Below, one piece after another: positions 1 to 8,098 of a stretch of 64,000 bases of DNA; positions within the stretch are counted from its first letter, which is position 1, and each line of letters begins with the position of its first letter. The notes under the pieces were generated by a model. The model had not been told where the DNA came from. It worked only from the letters and a program-made list of their open reading frames with translations, and searched no databases. Source of the DNA: Denitrobacterium detoxificans (GTDB lineage: Bacteria; Actinomycetota; Coriobacteriia; Coriobacteriales; Eggerthellaceae); the NCBI RefSeq assembly GCF_015062615.1, contig NZ_SUUH01000002.1, positions 186,001-250,000 of the forward strand, read 5' to 3'. Made by a program: the position numbers and the translations under genes.

Positions 1-336
1 CGTCTGGGCCGTATCCTTGGTACGCGTGGTCTTATGCCGAACCCCAAGCTGGGCACGGTTACCAACGACGTTGCCAAGGCCGTTAAGGAACTCAAGGGTG
101 GCCGCGTTGAGTATCGCGCCGACCGCTTCGGCATCTGCCATGTCATCATCGGTAAGGCAAGCTTCTCCGCTGAGCAGCTCGCAGAGAACTACGGCGTTGT
201 GTACGACGAGATCCTGCGCATGAAGCCTGCTGCCGCCAAGGGCAAGTACGTGAAGTCCATCACGGTTGTGTCCACGATGGGTTCTGCGGTTCCCGTCGAT
301 TCCGCCGTTCAGCGTGATTACACTGCGGCTGAATAA
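1..336 (+). CDS. rplA: 50S ribosomal protein L1, C-terminal part (5' end outside window)
   Basis: The frame is open from the first base and ends at a TAA. It encodes about 111 residues of ribosomal protein L1, the L1-stalk protein that binds 23S rRNA and often represses its own operon. The segment beginning GRILGTRGLMPNPKLGTV is the family signature, and the tail with KGKYVKSITVVSTMG is the usual L1 C-terminus. The internal ATG at 34 is not the start. A hairpin with a T-run follows 25 bases after the stop, so this is the end of its transcript. Identification is firm; only the N-terminal half is missing. Confidence 0.96.
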   Translation, partial: RLGRILGTRGLMPNPKLGTVTNDVAKAVKELKGGRVEYRADRFGICHVIIGKASFSAEQLAENYGVVYDEILRMKPAAAKGKYVKSITVVSTMGSAVPVDSAVQRDYTAAE

Positions 337-361
337 CATTACTTTCAGCATAAACCGCATT

Positions 362-391
362 AGGGTCGGGGCTTTTGCCTCGGCCCTTTTT
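362..391 (+). terminator. Intrinsic terminator after rplA
   Basis: A GC-rich stem with some G-U pairs (AGGGTCGGGG against CCTCGGCCCT) encloses a short T-rich loop and is followed by five T residues. It lies just after the rplA stop. Confidence 0.75.
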
Positions 392-409
392 GTTGTCTGG
401 GTATACAAA

Positions 410-436
410 AGGGGCGCCGACAATATCGGCGCCCCT
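410..436 (-). terminator. Intrinsic terminator for the leftward acetyltransferase gene
   Basis: A perfect 11-bp inverted repeat (AGGGGCGCCGA, 5-base loop, then its complement) is followed on the minus strand by TTTTG. It sits 26 bases past the stop of the minus-strand gene at 463-1038, facing the rplA terminator. Confidence 0.8.
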
Positions 437-462
437 ACATGCGTAAGCGTGTTGTATTCGCT

Positions 463-1038
463 CTAGACGGAAGCCTGGGCGACTTCCTTCGCCATGATGT
501 AGTCAATCATGTAGAAGCCCTCGCCAATATCCGCATCGGTTTCTTCCATGATCTGGAAGCCGCGACCCTTGTAGGCGCGCAGCCCAAGCTCGTTGCGTCG
601 GTTGACCATGAGGTACATGACGGGCAGATTCTCGTCTTGGCAGAGCTGCTCATAGAACTCGATTACGCGACTGGCGTAGTGCTTGCCACGTGCACGCGGG
701 TACAGGTAGATCTTGCTGATGAACAGACGGTGCTTCCATGTGGCGTCTACGACGGGGCTATGATGGAACGGCTTGTCGTGAGTCTCGTCGCCTGTCATCC
801 GCTCGATGTCGCAACCCGTGTAACCAGCAATGCCATCTTCGTCTACCAGAAGCCAATACTGGTAGCCATCTTCGAGAATCGCCTTTTTCAGCGCCGGAAC
901 GCTCTGCAGCGTATTAACCATATAATCGGTCTGTGCTTGGCCGATGATGGGAGGCCAGTAGTCATGCCAGATTTCATGTGCTACGCGAGCCAATTCCTCG
1001 ATGTCGTTTTCGGTTACAGCGCGAAACTCCAATGCCAT
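463..1038 (-). CDS. GNAT-family N-acetyltransferase
   Basis: A 191-residue protein of usual length for a single GNAT domain, which moves an acetyl group from acetyl-CoA to an amine. The acetyl-CoA loop is visible at about residues 110-127 (IYLYPRARGKHYASRV, matching the R/Q-x-x-G-x-G/A motif). It is followed by LMVNRRNELGLRAYKGRGF, the typical Asn/Tyr-containing motif B. The start ATG is preceded by a GGAGATGATT-type ribosome site. The gene stands alone and is convergent with rplA. The substrate (small molecule, peptide or protein N-terminus) cannot be told from sequence. Confidence 0.85.
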   Translation of the reverse strand: MALEFRAVTENDIEELARVAHEIWHDYWPPIIGQAQTDYMVNTLQSVPALKKAILEDGYQYWLLVDEDGIAGYTGCDIERMTGDETHDKPFHHSPVVDATWKHRLFISKIYLYPRARGKHYASRVIEFYEQLCQDENLPVMYLMVNRRNELGLRAYKGRGFQIMEETDADIGEGFYMIDYIMAKEVAQASV

Positions 1039-1158
1039 GTGGTAATCATCTCCTTCGTGCGTCTGCGTGCTTGTTTCCAGTGCGTAACGACGATGCTTCC
1101 ATCGTGTTACCAGATGCGAACTCGCAGGTTAATAAACCGTTTGCTCGCCTTCTTCACT

Positions 1159-1189
1159 TCTAACGGATGGGATTATGACAGACGTTAGA
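1159..1189. promoter_or_regulatory. Inverted repeat TCTAACG-N17-CGTTAGA upstream of amtB
   Basis: Perfect 7-bp arms separated by 17 bases end six bases before the amtB ribosome site. It could be an operator or a leader hairpin for the nitrogen genes amtB-glnK. A further small dyad (GGTTAATAAACC) lies at 1127-1138. A regulatory role is inference from position only. Confidence 0.4.
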
Positions 1190-1209
1190 GAAAAGTGGAA
1201 GGAGTAAAT

Positions 1210-2529
1210 ATGCTTGATACAGGTTCTTCTGGGTTCATGCTGGTGAGCGCCATGCTCGTCTTGCTCATGACCCCGGGTCTTGCCTTTTTCTACGGTGGAT
1301 TGTCACGTCGCAAGAATGTCATCAACACCATGTTCATGTCGTTGGCTGCCATTGGCATCGTGGGTGTCGTTTGGGTGATCTGCGGCTGGTCGTTCGCCTA
1401 CGGCGGCGATGGTTCTATTCCGTTCTTCGGTGGCTTCGACCAGCTCGGCTGTGTAACCGCGGTGCAGGATATGCTTGCGGAGGCAAGCGGGACGGCTACG
1501 GCATTCTCGGCTCTCACCGGCGAAGCTACGGTCGATGCAACGGCGTCTGCCTCGTATCCCGCGATTATCAATATCGTGTTTCAGATGGCCTTCGCCATGA
1601 TCACCACGGCTATCATCACCGGTGCCGTGGCGGGGCGCATGAAGGTGGGCGCCGTCATGGCGTTCTGTACCATCTGGGTCGTGCTTATTTACGCTCCGCT
1701 TGCCCATATGGTGTGGGGCGGGGATGGTAGCTTCATCGGCGACATGATCGGTGCACTCGACTTCGCGGGCGGCGATGTCGTGCACATCTCCTCGGGTCTT
1801 ACGGGCCTGGTGCTCTGCATTCTTCTGGGTAAGCGCCGCGGGTTTGGCATGCTGAGCTACCGCCCTCACAACGTTCCGTTCGTGTTCCTGGGTGCCACGC
1901 TGCTGTGGTTTGGCTGGTTCGGCTTCAACGCGGGCTCTGCCTTCGCCGATAACGGCACTGCGGGGCTGGCGCTGCTGAACACGGTGGCGGCTTCTGCGGC
2001 GGCTTCGTTGTCCTGGATTGGCTTCGAGCGCATCCTTACGGGGAAGTGCACGCTCACGGGTGGTGCGACGGGACTAGTTGCCGGTTTGGTCGTCATTACG
2101 CCCGCAGCGGGCTTCGTGGAGCCCCTCGCAGCCGTGTTCATGGGCCTCATAGTTTCGCCCATTTGCTATCTGGCCATCTCACGCATGAAAGCAAAGCTTG
2201 GCTACGACGACGCCCTAGATGCGTTTGGCTGCCACACCGTAGGCGGCATCGTGGGTGGCGTGCTTACCGGCATCTTCTGCGTACCCGAGCTCTCCTGGAC
2301 CGAGAACGGCGGCCTGCTCTACACGGGTGATCCAAGCCTCCTGTTCGCGCAGGTGCTGGGCATCCTCGTAACCGTTGCCTTCGTGGCGGTTGGAAGCCTT
2401 GTCATCGCCCTTGTCGTGAAGGCACTGTTTGGCGGCTCTCTGCGCGTGAGCGAGCATGATGAAGGGCTGGGCATGGACGTTATCCAGCATGGCGAATCTG
2501 CCTACCCGGCATTTGTTGGTCTTGACTAG
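1210..2529 (+). CDS. amtB: Ammonium transporter AmtB
   Basis: A 439-residue polytopic membrane protein of the Amt/MEP/Rh family, which takes up ammonium across the cytoplasmic membrane. The N-terminus carries the family sequence TPGLAFFYGGL. The twin pore histidines are present, in LAHMVWGGDGSF near residue 166 and in FGCHTVGGIVGG near residue 342. ATG 1210 is preferred because the upstream GTG at 1195 lies inside the GGAAGGAG ribosome site. glnK follows after 18 bases, the usual amtB-glnK pair in which PII plugs the channel when nitrogen is plentiful. Confidence 0.97.
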   Translation: MLDTGSSGFMLVSAMLVLLMTPGLAFFYGGLSRRKNVINTMFMSLAAIGIVGVVWVICGWSFAYGGDGSIPFFGGFDQLGCVTAVQDMLAEASGTATAFSALTGEATVDATASASYPAIINIVFQMAFAMITTAIITGAVAGRMKVGAVMAFCTIWVVLIYAPLAHMVWGGDGSFIGDMIGALDFAGGDVVHISSGLTGLVLCILLGKRRGFGMLSYRPHNVPFVFLGATLLWFGWFGFNAGSAFADNGTAGLALLNTVAASAAASLSWIGFERILTGKCTLTGGATGLVAGLVVITPAAGFVEPLAAVFMGLIVSPICYLAISRMKAKLGYDDALDAFGCHTVGGIVGGVLTGIFCVPELSWTENGGLLYTGDPSLLFAQVLGILVTVAFVAVGSLVIALVVKALFGGSLRVSEHDEGLGMDVIQHGESAYPAFVGLD

Positions 2530-2547
2530 CGGAAAGGCGTGAGGAAT

Positions 2548-2886
2548 ATGAAGAAGATCACGGCGGTCGTCCGTCCCGAACGACTGGAAGCGGTAAAGGA
2601 AGCGCTGTTCGATGCGAAGGTCAGCGGAATGACCATTAGCCAGGTGCAGGGCTGTGGCAATCAGCATGGCTGGAAGGAATACTATCGCGGCACGGAAGTG
2701 CTGCTGAATATGGTTCCGAAGGTGAAGTTCGAAATCATCTGCGTCGATGATGAGGTGGATGGCATCATCGAAATCATTCTCGACGTGGCACATACCGGCA
2801 AGGTGGGCGATGGCAAGATATTCGTGTTCCCCTGCGAAGAGGTTGTGCGCATTCGCACGGGGGAGCGGGGGAGCAGCGCCCTGTAG
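2548..2886 (+). CDS. glnK: Nitrogen regulatory protein PII (GlnK/GlnB family)
   Basis: A 112-residue PII signal protein, a trimer that senses ATP/ADP and 2-oxoglutarate and closes AmtB. The start MKKITAVVRPERLEAVKEAL and the C-terminal signature HTGKVGDGKIFVFP are canonical. In the T-loop (residues 37-54) the conserved Tyr46 and Arg47 are present (YYRGTE). By my manual count, however, the position of the uridylylated or adenylylated Tyr51 is valine, so covalent control there is not possible. ATG 2548 is chosen over GTG 2539 for ribosome-site spacing. It is probably co-transcribed with amtB. Confidence 0.95.
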   Translation: MKKITAVVRPERLEAVKEALFDAKVSGMTISQVQGCGNQHGWKEYYRGTEVLLNMVPKVKFEIICVDDEVDGIIEIILDVAHTGKVGDGKIFVFPCEEVVRIRTGERGSSAL

Positions 2887-2992
2887 TCCTCCCTGGACTC
2901 GTTTCCATCCCATGGCCCTTCAGGCGCGGTTGGCTAGGTGGGCAGGAGGGATTGTTCCCGCTCCCAGCTGCACTGAAAAGAGGCCGTACGTA

Positions 2993-3030
2993 CGAACCCC
3001 CTGCGACTCATGTGAATCGCAGGGGGTTCG
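2993..3030. terminator. Bidirectional terminator between glnK and the antiporter gene
   Basis: A long hairpin with 18-base arms and one mismatch (core GAACCCCCTGCGA) and a 2-base loop is followed by TTGTTCTTTTCT on the plus strand. It lies between two convergent genes, so it can serve both. Confidence 0.85.
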
Positions 3031-3053
3031 ATTGTTCTTTTCTGTCGTTGCGC

Positions 3054-4433
3054 CTAGAGGAAGAACACGATGCTATCGAGGATGAACAGCGGTATGAGGA
3101 TTGCTGCCGACCATCCCATGTAATGGAAGAAGCTGGGCATCTTTACGCCAGCTTTCTCGGCGATGTTCTTCACCATGAAGTTGGGTGCATTGCCAATGTA
3201 GGTGTTGGCACCCATGAATACGGCACCAGCGGAAATGGCGAGCAGGATGCGCGGGTCGACGGAGCCGACCGTCGTGGCTACGGCGTTTGCGGCGTTGGAG
3301 CCAATGGCACCTGCCGTGGTAAGGAACACCACGTAGGTGGGCGAGTTGTCCAGGAACGACGAGAGCATGCCCGTGGACCAGAAGAACGCCAGTGGGCTGT
3401 CGATGCCCAGGGAGCTGCCATTGGTGCGCAGCAGGGCGAGTGCGGGAATCATCGTGATGAAGATGCCGATGAACAGCTTGGCAACTTCGGCGATGGGAGC
3501 CCACTCGAACTTGTTGTCGGCGCGAAGCTGGTGGCTGGTGGTGAACCAGGAGCCGGCCATGGCAGCCAGGATGAGCACGATCTGCACGACGTAGTCGACG
3601 CCGATATGCACGCCTTCGACGTCGATGCCGTACGTTGCGCCCGTAGCAGGGTCGATGAACATTTCCATCTGGGGGATGGTGCCGTTCAAAATGACCGCAA
3701 GAATGATGAGCGCCAGGAAGAAGAAGTTATGCCAGCCCTCGATGTGGATGGGAGTGCGCTCGTCGGCTTCGTCCTCGAGTTTCAGGGCTTCCAGGCCTTC
3801 CTTGCCTTCCTTCTTGATGAAGTGGCGATCGATGAGGGCAAACGCCACGAGCATGATGACCGTGTTGAACAGCAGGACGACCCAGATGTGCTGGAACGTC
3901 CAGAAGAAGGGAATGCCGCGCAGGTAGCCCAGGAACAGCGGGGGATCGCCCAGGGGCGTAAGGCAGCCGCCAATGTTCGCCACCAGGAAGATGAAGAACA
4001 CGACGATGTGAGCCTTGTGGCGACGCCATAGGTTGGCGCGCAGGACGGGACGAATGAGCAGCATGGCCGCGCCCGTGGTGCCCACCCAGCTTGCGATGAG
4101 CGTGCCGAGTGCCAGCATGATGACGTTGTTCTTCGTGGTGCCCACGATGGTGCCCTTTACGTGGATGCCGCCGGCAACCGTGAAGAGTCCCAAGAGCAGC
4201 ACGATGAACGGCACGTAGTCTCCCAGAATTGTTTCCGAGAGGGATTCGGCTGCTACGCCGAAGCCGTATACCGCAATAAAGGGGACGAGAAAAATCGCCG
4301 ACCAGAACAGTGCTACAGTGAGCTCGTTCTTTTCCCACCATTCGGGTTTAACCAGGGGGAAGATGGCGATAGAGAGAAGCATTCCCACGAACGGGATGAT
4401 GCTCCACAAGGGCAAAGACGCTCCGATATCCAT
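3054..4433 (-). CDS. NhaD/CitMHS-type sodium:proton antiporter family membrane protein
   Basis: A 459-residue protein with about 11-12 hydrophobic segments, of the ion-transporter superfamily that contains NhaD, ArsB and citrate carriers. Two helix-break motifs are clear: VGTTGAAMLLIRPVL near residue 118, and GGCLTPLGDPPLFLGYL near residue 154. The second half repeats the pattern with LDNSPTYVVFL and ANTYIGNAPNFMVK. Such proteins exchange Na+ for H+ or carry carboxylates; which applies here cannot be decided. It stands alone, diverges from the NA37 gene and shares the terminator with glnK. Confidence 0.82.
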   Translation of the reverse strand: MDIGASLPLWSIIPFVGMLLSIAIFPLVKPEWWEKNELTVALFWSAIFLVPFIAVYGFGVAAESLSETILGDYVPFIVLLLGLFTVAGGIHVKGTIVGTTKNNVIMLALGTLIASWVGTTGAAMLLIRPVLRANLWRRHKAHIVVFFIFLVANIGGCLTPLGDPPLFLGYLRGIPFFWTFQHIWVVLLFNTVIMLVAFALIDRHFIKKEGKEGLEALKLEDEADERTPIHIEGWHNFFFLALIILAVILNGTIPQMEMFIDPATGATYGIDVEGVHIGVDYVVQIVLILAAMAGSWFTTSHQLRADNKFEWAPIAEVAKLFIGIFITMIPALALLRTNGSSLGIDSPLAFFWSTGMLSSFLDNSPTYVVFLTTAGAIGSNAANAVATTVGSVDPRILLAISAGAVFMGANTYIGNAPNFMVKNIAEKAGVKMPSFFHYMGWSAAILIPLFILDSIVFFL

Positions 4434-4639
4434 ATAACCAACCTATTCTTTTCGCGTCTGACGTGCCGTATTGCACACGTGTTTATCTTTTCTATTTTAG
4501 GAATGATGCCGATATCGCGCAACCGCACTAACTCTGTGCTTTGTTAGTTTGGGGCGTACGTGCGTGCTGCCGCTCTGATATTCTAGGCGGGTTGCAATTA
4601 CCGTGCCCCGCTGGCACGCCGAATACTTCAGGTGTAAGC

Positions 4640-5842
4640 ATGAGAATCAATCACGCCATTTTGCATATCTGCGATTTCACTGCGTGCGAGAGCATCTTTT
4701 CCCCGCGCGAGATCGACTTGTCTGACAAGACCGCGAAGAACTACGTGATGCGTCACGTACGCAAGGCGTTGGGCAATCTGGACAACAAGCGCGGCTCGTT
4801 CGTGGAGGGCAGCGGCTTTGCCACCGAATTGCGCAATTATTTCAGCGATACCTCCACATTCGTGAGCCTTTCCACGGAGATCGCCGAATTCATCTCCGCC
4901 GAACTGGGCCATTCCGAAAAGCCTATCTCCACCGACATTCTCATCGTGGACTTCGAAGACGATACCGAGCTGAAGCGCGCCGCGAAGGCCGCTCGCGAGG
5001 CAGCCGCGGAGGCCGAGCTGCAGGAGATGGAAAACGAGACGGACGAAGGGGAAGAGCCGGGCCAGGAAGCCAATGCCTCCGAAGCGGAGGAGTGCCCGTT
5101 TGACCCCGACCCTGTTGCGGATACCGTCGCCCAGCGGGCGTTCGACCATGCCACGGGCTTTTCGGGCCCGCTGCCTCGCTACTTTGCCATCATCTTGCTC
5201 GACAGCAAGCAAGCATACGTGCATGAGACGCGCTACGACGACGAGGGCGAGTTCAACAGCATCGCCCGACATCACGCGGTGCTCCCCAACCCGTCGCAGA
5301 AGCTCGCTTCGTATGCGCTCGTGGACCTGCGTTCGCTTGCGGTGCAGTTCGTGGACAAGAAGCGCAACATTGCGGGGGAGGACTGCCTGCTCATCCCCGA
5401 TAAGCTGCTGCAATGCACGCAGCAGGCCTCGAGCAGGGAGACCATTGCCGCGGTGACCGAGATCGTCGAGGCAGTGGCAGACGAATATGGCGAGAACCCC
5501 ACCGTCGCCCTGTCTCGTGCGAAGGCATACGTTTCGGAAAACGTATCCGACGAGGACGAGATCGACTTGGACCAGATGGCCGAGGCAGTGTTCGAGGACT
5601 CGCCGGCGCGTACGCGATTCGAGCAGGCGGCGGCTGCGCAGGAGATACCCGAGCACGTGCCCATCGAGCGCGAGGCCGCTCAGCGCGTGGTGCGTCGGCA
5701 CAAGATTCGCACCGATACGGGTATTGAGGTGACGTTCCCCGCCGAATACGGCCAGAACCCCGAGTACATTACGTTCACGAGCGAATCGGACGGAACGATT
5801 TCGATTGGCCTGAAGAATATTCTGCATATCGAGAACCGCTAA
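4640..5842 (+). CDS. NA37-family nucleoid-associated protein (YejK-like)
   Basis: A 400-residue protein of the 37-kDa nucleoid-associated family. The N-terminus MRINHAILHICDF and the later YFAIILLDSKQAYVHETRYDD are typical. An acidic, Ala/Glu-rich stretch of about 60 residues (near 115-175) is inserted in the middle. The C-terminal part after residue 300 is charged and probably extends beyond the core family. ATG 4640 is chosen because homology begins exactly there. A small hairpin (CGTGCC/GGCACG, 4602-4618) lies in the leader. Family members bind the nucleoid; the role here is not known. Confidence 0.78.
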   Translation: MRINHAILHICDFTACESIFSPREIDLSDKTAKNYVMRHVRKALGNLDNKRGSFVEGSGFATELRNYFSDTSTFVSLSTEIAEFISAELGHSEKPISTDILIVDFEDDTELKRAAKAAREAAAEAELQEMENETDEGEEPGQEANASEAEECPFDPDPVADTVAQRAFDHATGFSGPLPRYFAIILLDSKQAYVHETRYDDEGEFNSIARHHAVLPNPSQKLASYALVDLRSLAVQFVDKKRNIAGEDCLLIPDKLLQCTQQASSRETIAAVTEIVEAVADEYGENPTVALSRAKAYVSENVSDEDEIDLDQMAEAVFEDSPARTRFEQAAAAQEIPEHVPIEREAAQRVVRRHKIRTDTGIEVTFPAEYGQNPEYITFTSESDGTISIGLKNILHIENR

Positions 5843-5938
5843 TTGCGCCGTTGCGAACTGGCATTTCCTGTTAGTGGTGTAGGGCGCGTGTGGAACGTTT
5901 CCACTTGAATAATTCGCGGGTACGCCCCGCGTTCGCTG

Positions 5939-5947
5939 TGCTACAAT
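5939..5947 (+). promoter_or_regulatory. Candidate extended -10 promoter for rpsA
   Basis: TGCTACAAT is an extended -10 element about 147 bases upstream of the rpsA start; no good -35 is seen. The region 5843-6094 has no gene. It would give a leader of about 140 bases, as is common for S1 genes. Just before the ribosome site, the leader holds a near-repeat (GAAGGGTCC, GAAAGGGGTCC). Confidence 0.45.
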
Positions 5948-6094
5948 AGCACGGCTTAGGTGACAGTAGTCATCAAGCAGGTAATATTGGCCCCCGAGAC
6001 ATGTTTTGCCTGTCGCCGCAGAGCGGTGCCGTGAACATGGTACAGAGCACGCAATCATGACGAAGGGTCCCCGTAATTATGAAAGGGGTCCATT

Positions 6095-7318
6095 TTGACC
6101 GAAATCAAGAACCCGACCGTTATCGATTTCGAGGACATCTCCGACGAGCAGATGAACGCGATGATCGATGGCACGTTGACCGACTTTGACGAAGGCGATC
6201 TGGTCGACGGCACCGTGGTCAAGATCGAGCATGACGAAGTGCTGGTCGACATCGGATTCAAGAGCGAGGGCGTCATTCCCTCCCGCGAGCTGTCCATCCG
6301 CAAGGACGCCGATCCTTCCGACATCGTGAACATGGGCGACAAGATCGAAGCCCTCGTTCTCCAGAAGGAAGACAAGGACGGTCGCCTGATCCTTTCCAAG
6401 AAGCGTGCCGAGTACGAGCGCGCTTGGATCTCCGTCGAAGAGAAGTTCAAGGCTGGCGAGACGGTTACCGGCGAGGTTATCGAAGTCGTCAAGGGTGGTC
6501 TCATCCTCGACATCGGCCTGCGTGGCTTCCTGCCCGCTTCCCTGGTCGACCTTCGCCGCGTGAAGGATCTCGACATGTACCTGGGCACCAGCCTGGAAGC
6601 TCGCGTCATCGAAATGGACCGCAACCGCAACAACGTTGTTCTGTCCCGTCGCGTGCTGCTTGAAGAGGGCCGCAAGAACGAGCGTGCTGAGATTCTGTCC
6701 CGTCTGTCCAAGGGCATGCGCCTGAAGGGCACCGTTTCCTCCATCGTCGACTTCGGCGCATTCGTCGACCTCGGTGGTATCGACGGTCTGGTTCACATCT
6801 CCGAGCTTTCTTGGAGCCATGTCAACCATCCCAGCGAAGTCGTCAAGGTTGGCGAAGAGGTCGAGGTCGAGGTTCTCGACGTCGATCTGCAGCGTGAGCG
6901 CATCTCCCTGGGTCTCAAGCAGACGAAGGAAGATCCCTGGATCAAGCTGGTTGAGAACTACCCCGCTGGCAGCATCATCGACGGTAAGGTCACCAAGACG
7001 GTTCCGTTCGGCGCATTCGTCGAGCTTGGCCCCAACGTCGAGGGTCTGGTTCACATCTCCGAGATGTCCAACAAGCACATCGAGACCCCCACGCAGGTTG
7101 TGCATGCGGGCGACGAGGTAAAGGTCAAGGTTCTGGAAGTGAACACCGACCGTCGTCGTATCAGCCTCTCCATGAAGGCCGCTGCCGAAGAGCTGGGCAT
7201 CGAAATCGAAGTTGCCGAGCCCGATCCGGCTGCCCTGGAAGAGAAGGCTGCTCGCCAGGCGAAGCGCGCTGCTGAGCGTGCCGCCCGCGAAGAGGCTTCC
7301 GAGCAGGCTGCTGAATAG
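6095..7318 (+). CDS. rpsA: 30S ribosomal protein S1
   Basis: A 407-residue protein with four S1 RNA-binding repeats, at about residues 30-105, 115-185, 205-275 and 288-360. The last two are the best conserved (GTVSSIVDFGAFVDLGG...GLVHISELS and GKVTKTVPFGAFVELG). It helps the ribosome bind and unfold mRNA. It starts with TTG, supported by GAAAGGGG six bases upstream and by the lack of a better in-frame start. The C-terminus is Ala/Arg/Glu-rich. Four repeats are usual for high-GC Gram-positives, against six in E. coli. Confidence 0.96.
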   Translation: MTEIKNPTVIDFEDISDEQMNAMIDGTLTDFDEGDLVDGTVVKIEHDEVLVDIGFKSEGVIPSRELSIRKDADPSDIVNMGDKIEALVLQKEDKDGRLILSKKRAEYERAWISVEEKFKAGETVTGEVIEVVKGGLILDIGLRGFLPASLVDLRRVKDLDMYLGTSLEARVIEMDRNRNNVVLSRRVLLEEGRKNERAEILSRLSKGMRLKGTVSSIVDFGAFVDLGGIDGLVHISELSWSHVNHPSEVVKVGEEVEVEVLDVDLQRERISLGLKQTKEDPWIKLVENYPAGSIIDGKVTKTVPFGAFVELGPNVEGLVHISEMSNKHIETPTQVVHAGDEVKVKVLEVNTDRRRISLSMKAAAEELGIEIEVAEPDPAALEEKAARQAKRAAERAAREEASEQAAE

Positions 7319-7340
7319 CAACAAGCTAGCATAAGCTTCG

Positions 7341-7374
7341 AAACCCCCGCGTTCATACGCGGGGGTTTCTTTTT
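7341..7374 (+). terminator. Intrinsic terminator after rpsA
   Basis: A perfect 12-bp stem (AAACCCCCGCGT, TCAT loop) is followed by CTTTTTG, 22 bases after the rpsA stop. Confidence 0.92.
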
Positions 7375-7488
7375 GCATGCGCGTATGCATTGAAACACGG
7401 CCTTTTTCCTGGTCATTTCAATGGATTGGCAACGAGGTTCGGTGGTACCATGATGCTGAAGACAGAAGAAGGCGAAAGGGGCGAGAAG

Positions 7489-8094
7489 ATGAAAACATGC
7501 ATTCTCATCGGCGGCATCGGTTCGGGCAAATCAACCGTATCCCATATGCTACTTGAACGTGGTGCTAAGCGTGTTGACCTCGACGAATGCGGCCATGAAA
7601 CGCTTCTCGATCCCGAAGTAATCAGTCAGCTTGCCGATACGTTCGGTCCTGAGATTCTCGACGAGAATGGCGCCATCGTACGTTCCGAACTGGCAGCCCG
7701 CGCTTTCGTTACGCAGGCCAAGACCATTCAGTTGAACGCCATCACTCAGCCTCGTTTGCTCAAGGTGGCTCAGGCCCAGTTGGACCGTCTGGAGCAAGAG
7801 GGCTGCGAACTCGCAGTTATCGAGATTTCCGCCTACGATGGCCCCGAAGGCACGTTCGCCCCGCTTGTTCGCAATAGCGTGGGTGTTATCGCCGTTACGT
7901 CGCCTACGCGCGTACGCGTGCAGCGTGCTGTGGCGAAGGGCTTTGCTGAAGACGATGTGCGTCGCCGCATCGCCAGGCAGGTGAGCGATGCGCAGCGTGC
8001 CCTGTGGGCCGACTACGTCATTAGCAACAAGGGGACGATTGACCAGCTGGAAGACCAGGTCGAACTTGTCTGGCAGGATATAGCGGGCAAGTAG
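7489..8094 (+). CDS. coaE: Dephospho-CoA kinase
   Basis: A 201-residue P-loop kinase that carries out the last step of coenzyme A synthesis. The Walker A motif GGIGSGKS lies at residues 7-14. The lid and C-terminal patterns (RRRIARQVSDAQRALWADYVISNKG) match CoaE. ATG 7489 is chosen because the protein begins right at the P-loop strand, with GAAAGGGG upstream; an earlier in-frame start at 7390 would add an unrelated tail inside the terminator region. uvrB follows after 4 bases, so the two are likely co-transcribed. This rpsA-coaE-uvrB order is common in actinobacteria. Confidence 0.93.
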   Translation: MKTCILIGGIGSGKSTVSHMLLERGAKRVDLDECGHETLLDPEVISQLADTFGPEILDENGAIVRSELAARAFVTQAKTIQLNAITQPRLLKVAQAQLDRLEQEGCELAVIEISAYDGPEGTFAPLVRNSVGVIAVTSPTRVRVQRAVAKGFAEDDVRRRIARQVSDAQRALWADYVISNKGTIDQLEDQVELVWQDIAGK

Positions 8095-8098
8095 CGTC

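Noticed and set aside
2952..4031. Plus-strand frame of about 359 codons opposite the antiporter
   Set aside because: It is a shadow of the antiporter gene on the other strand, crosses the strong terminator hairpin at 2993-3030 and has no recognisable domain.
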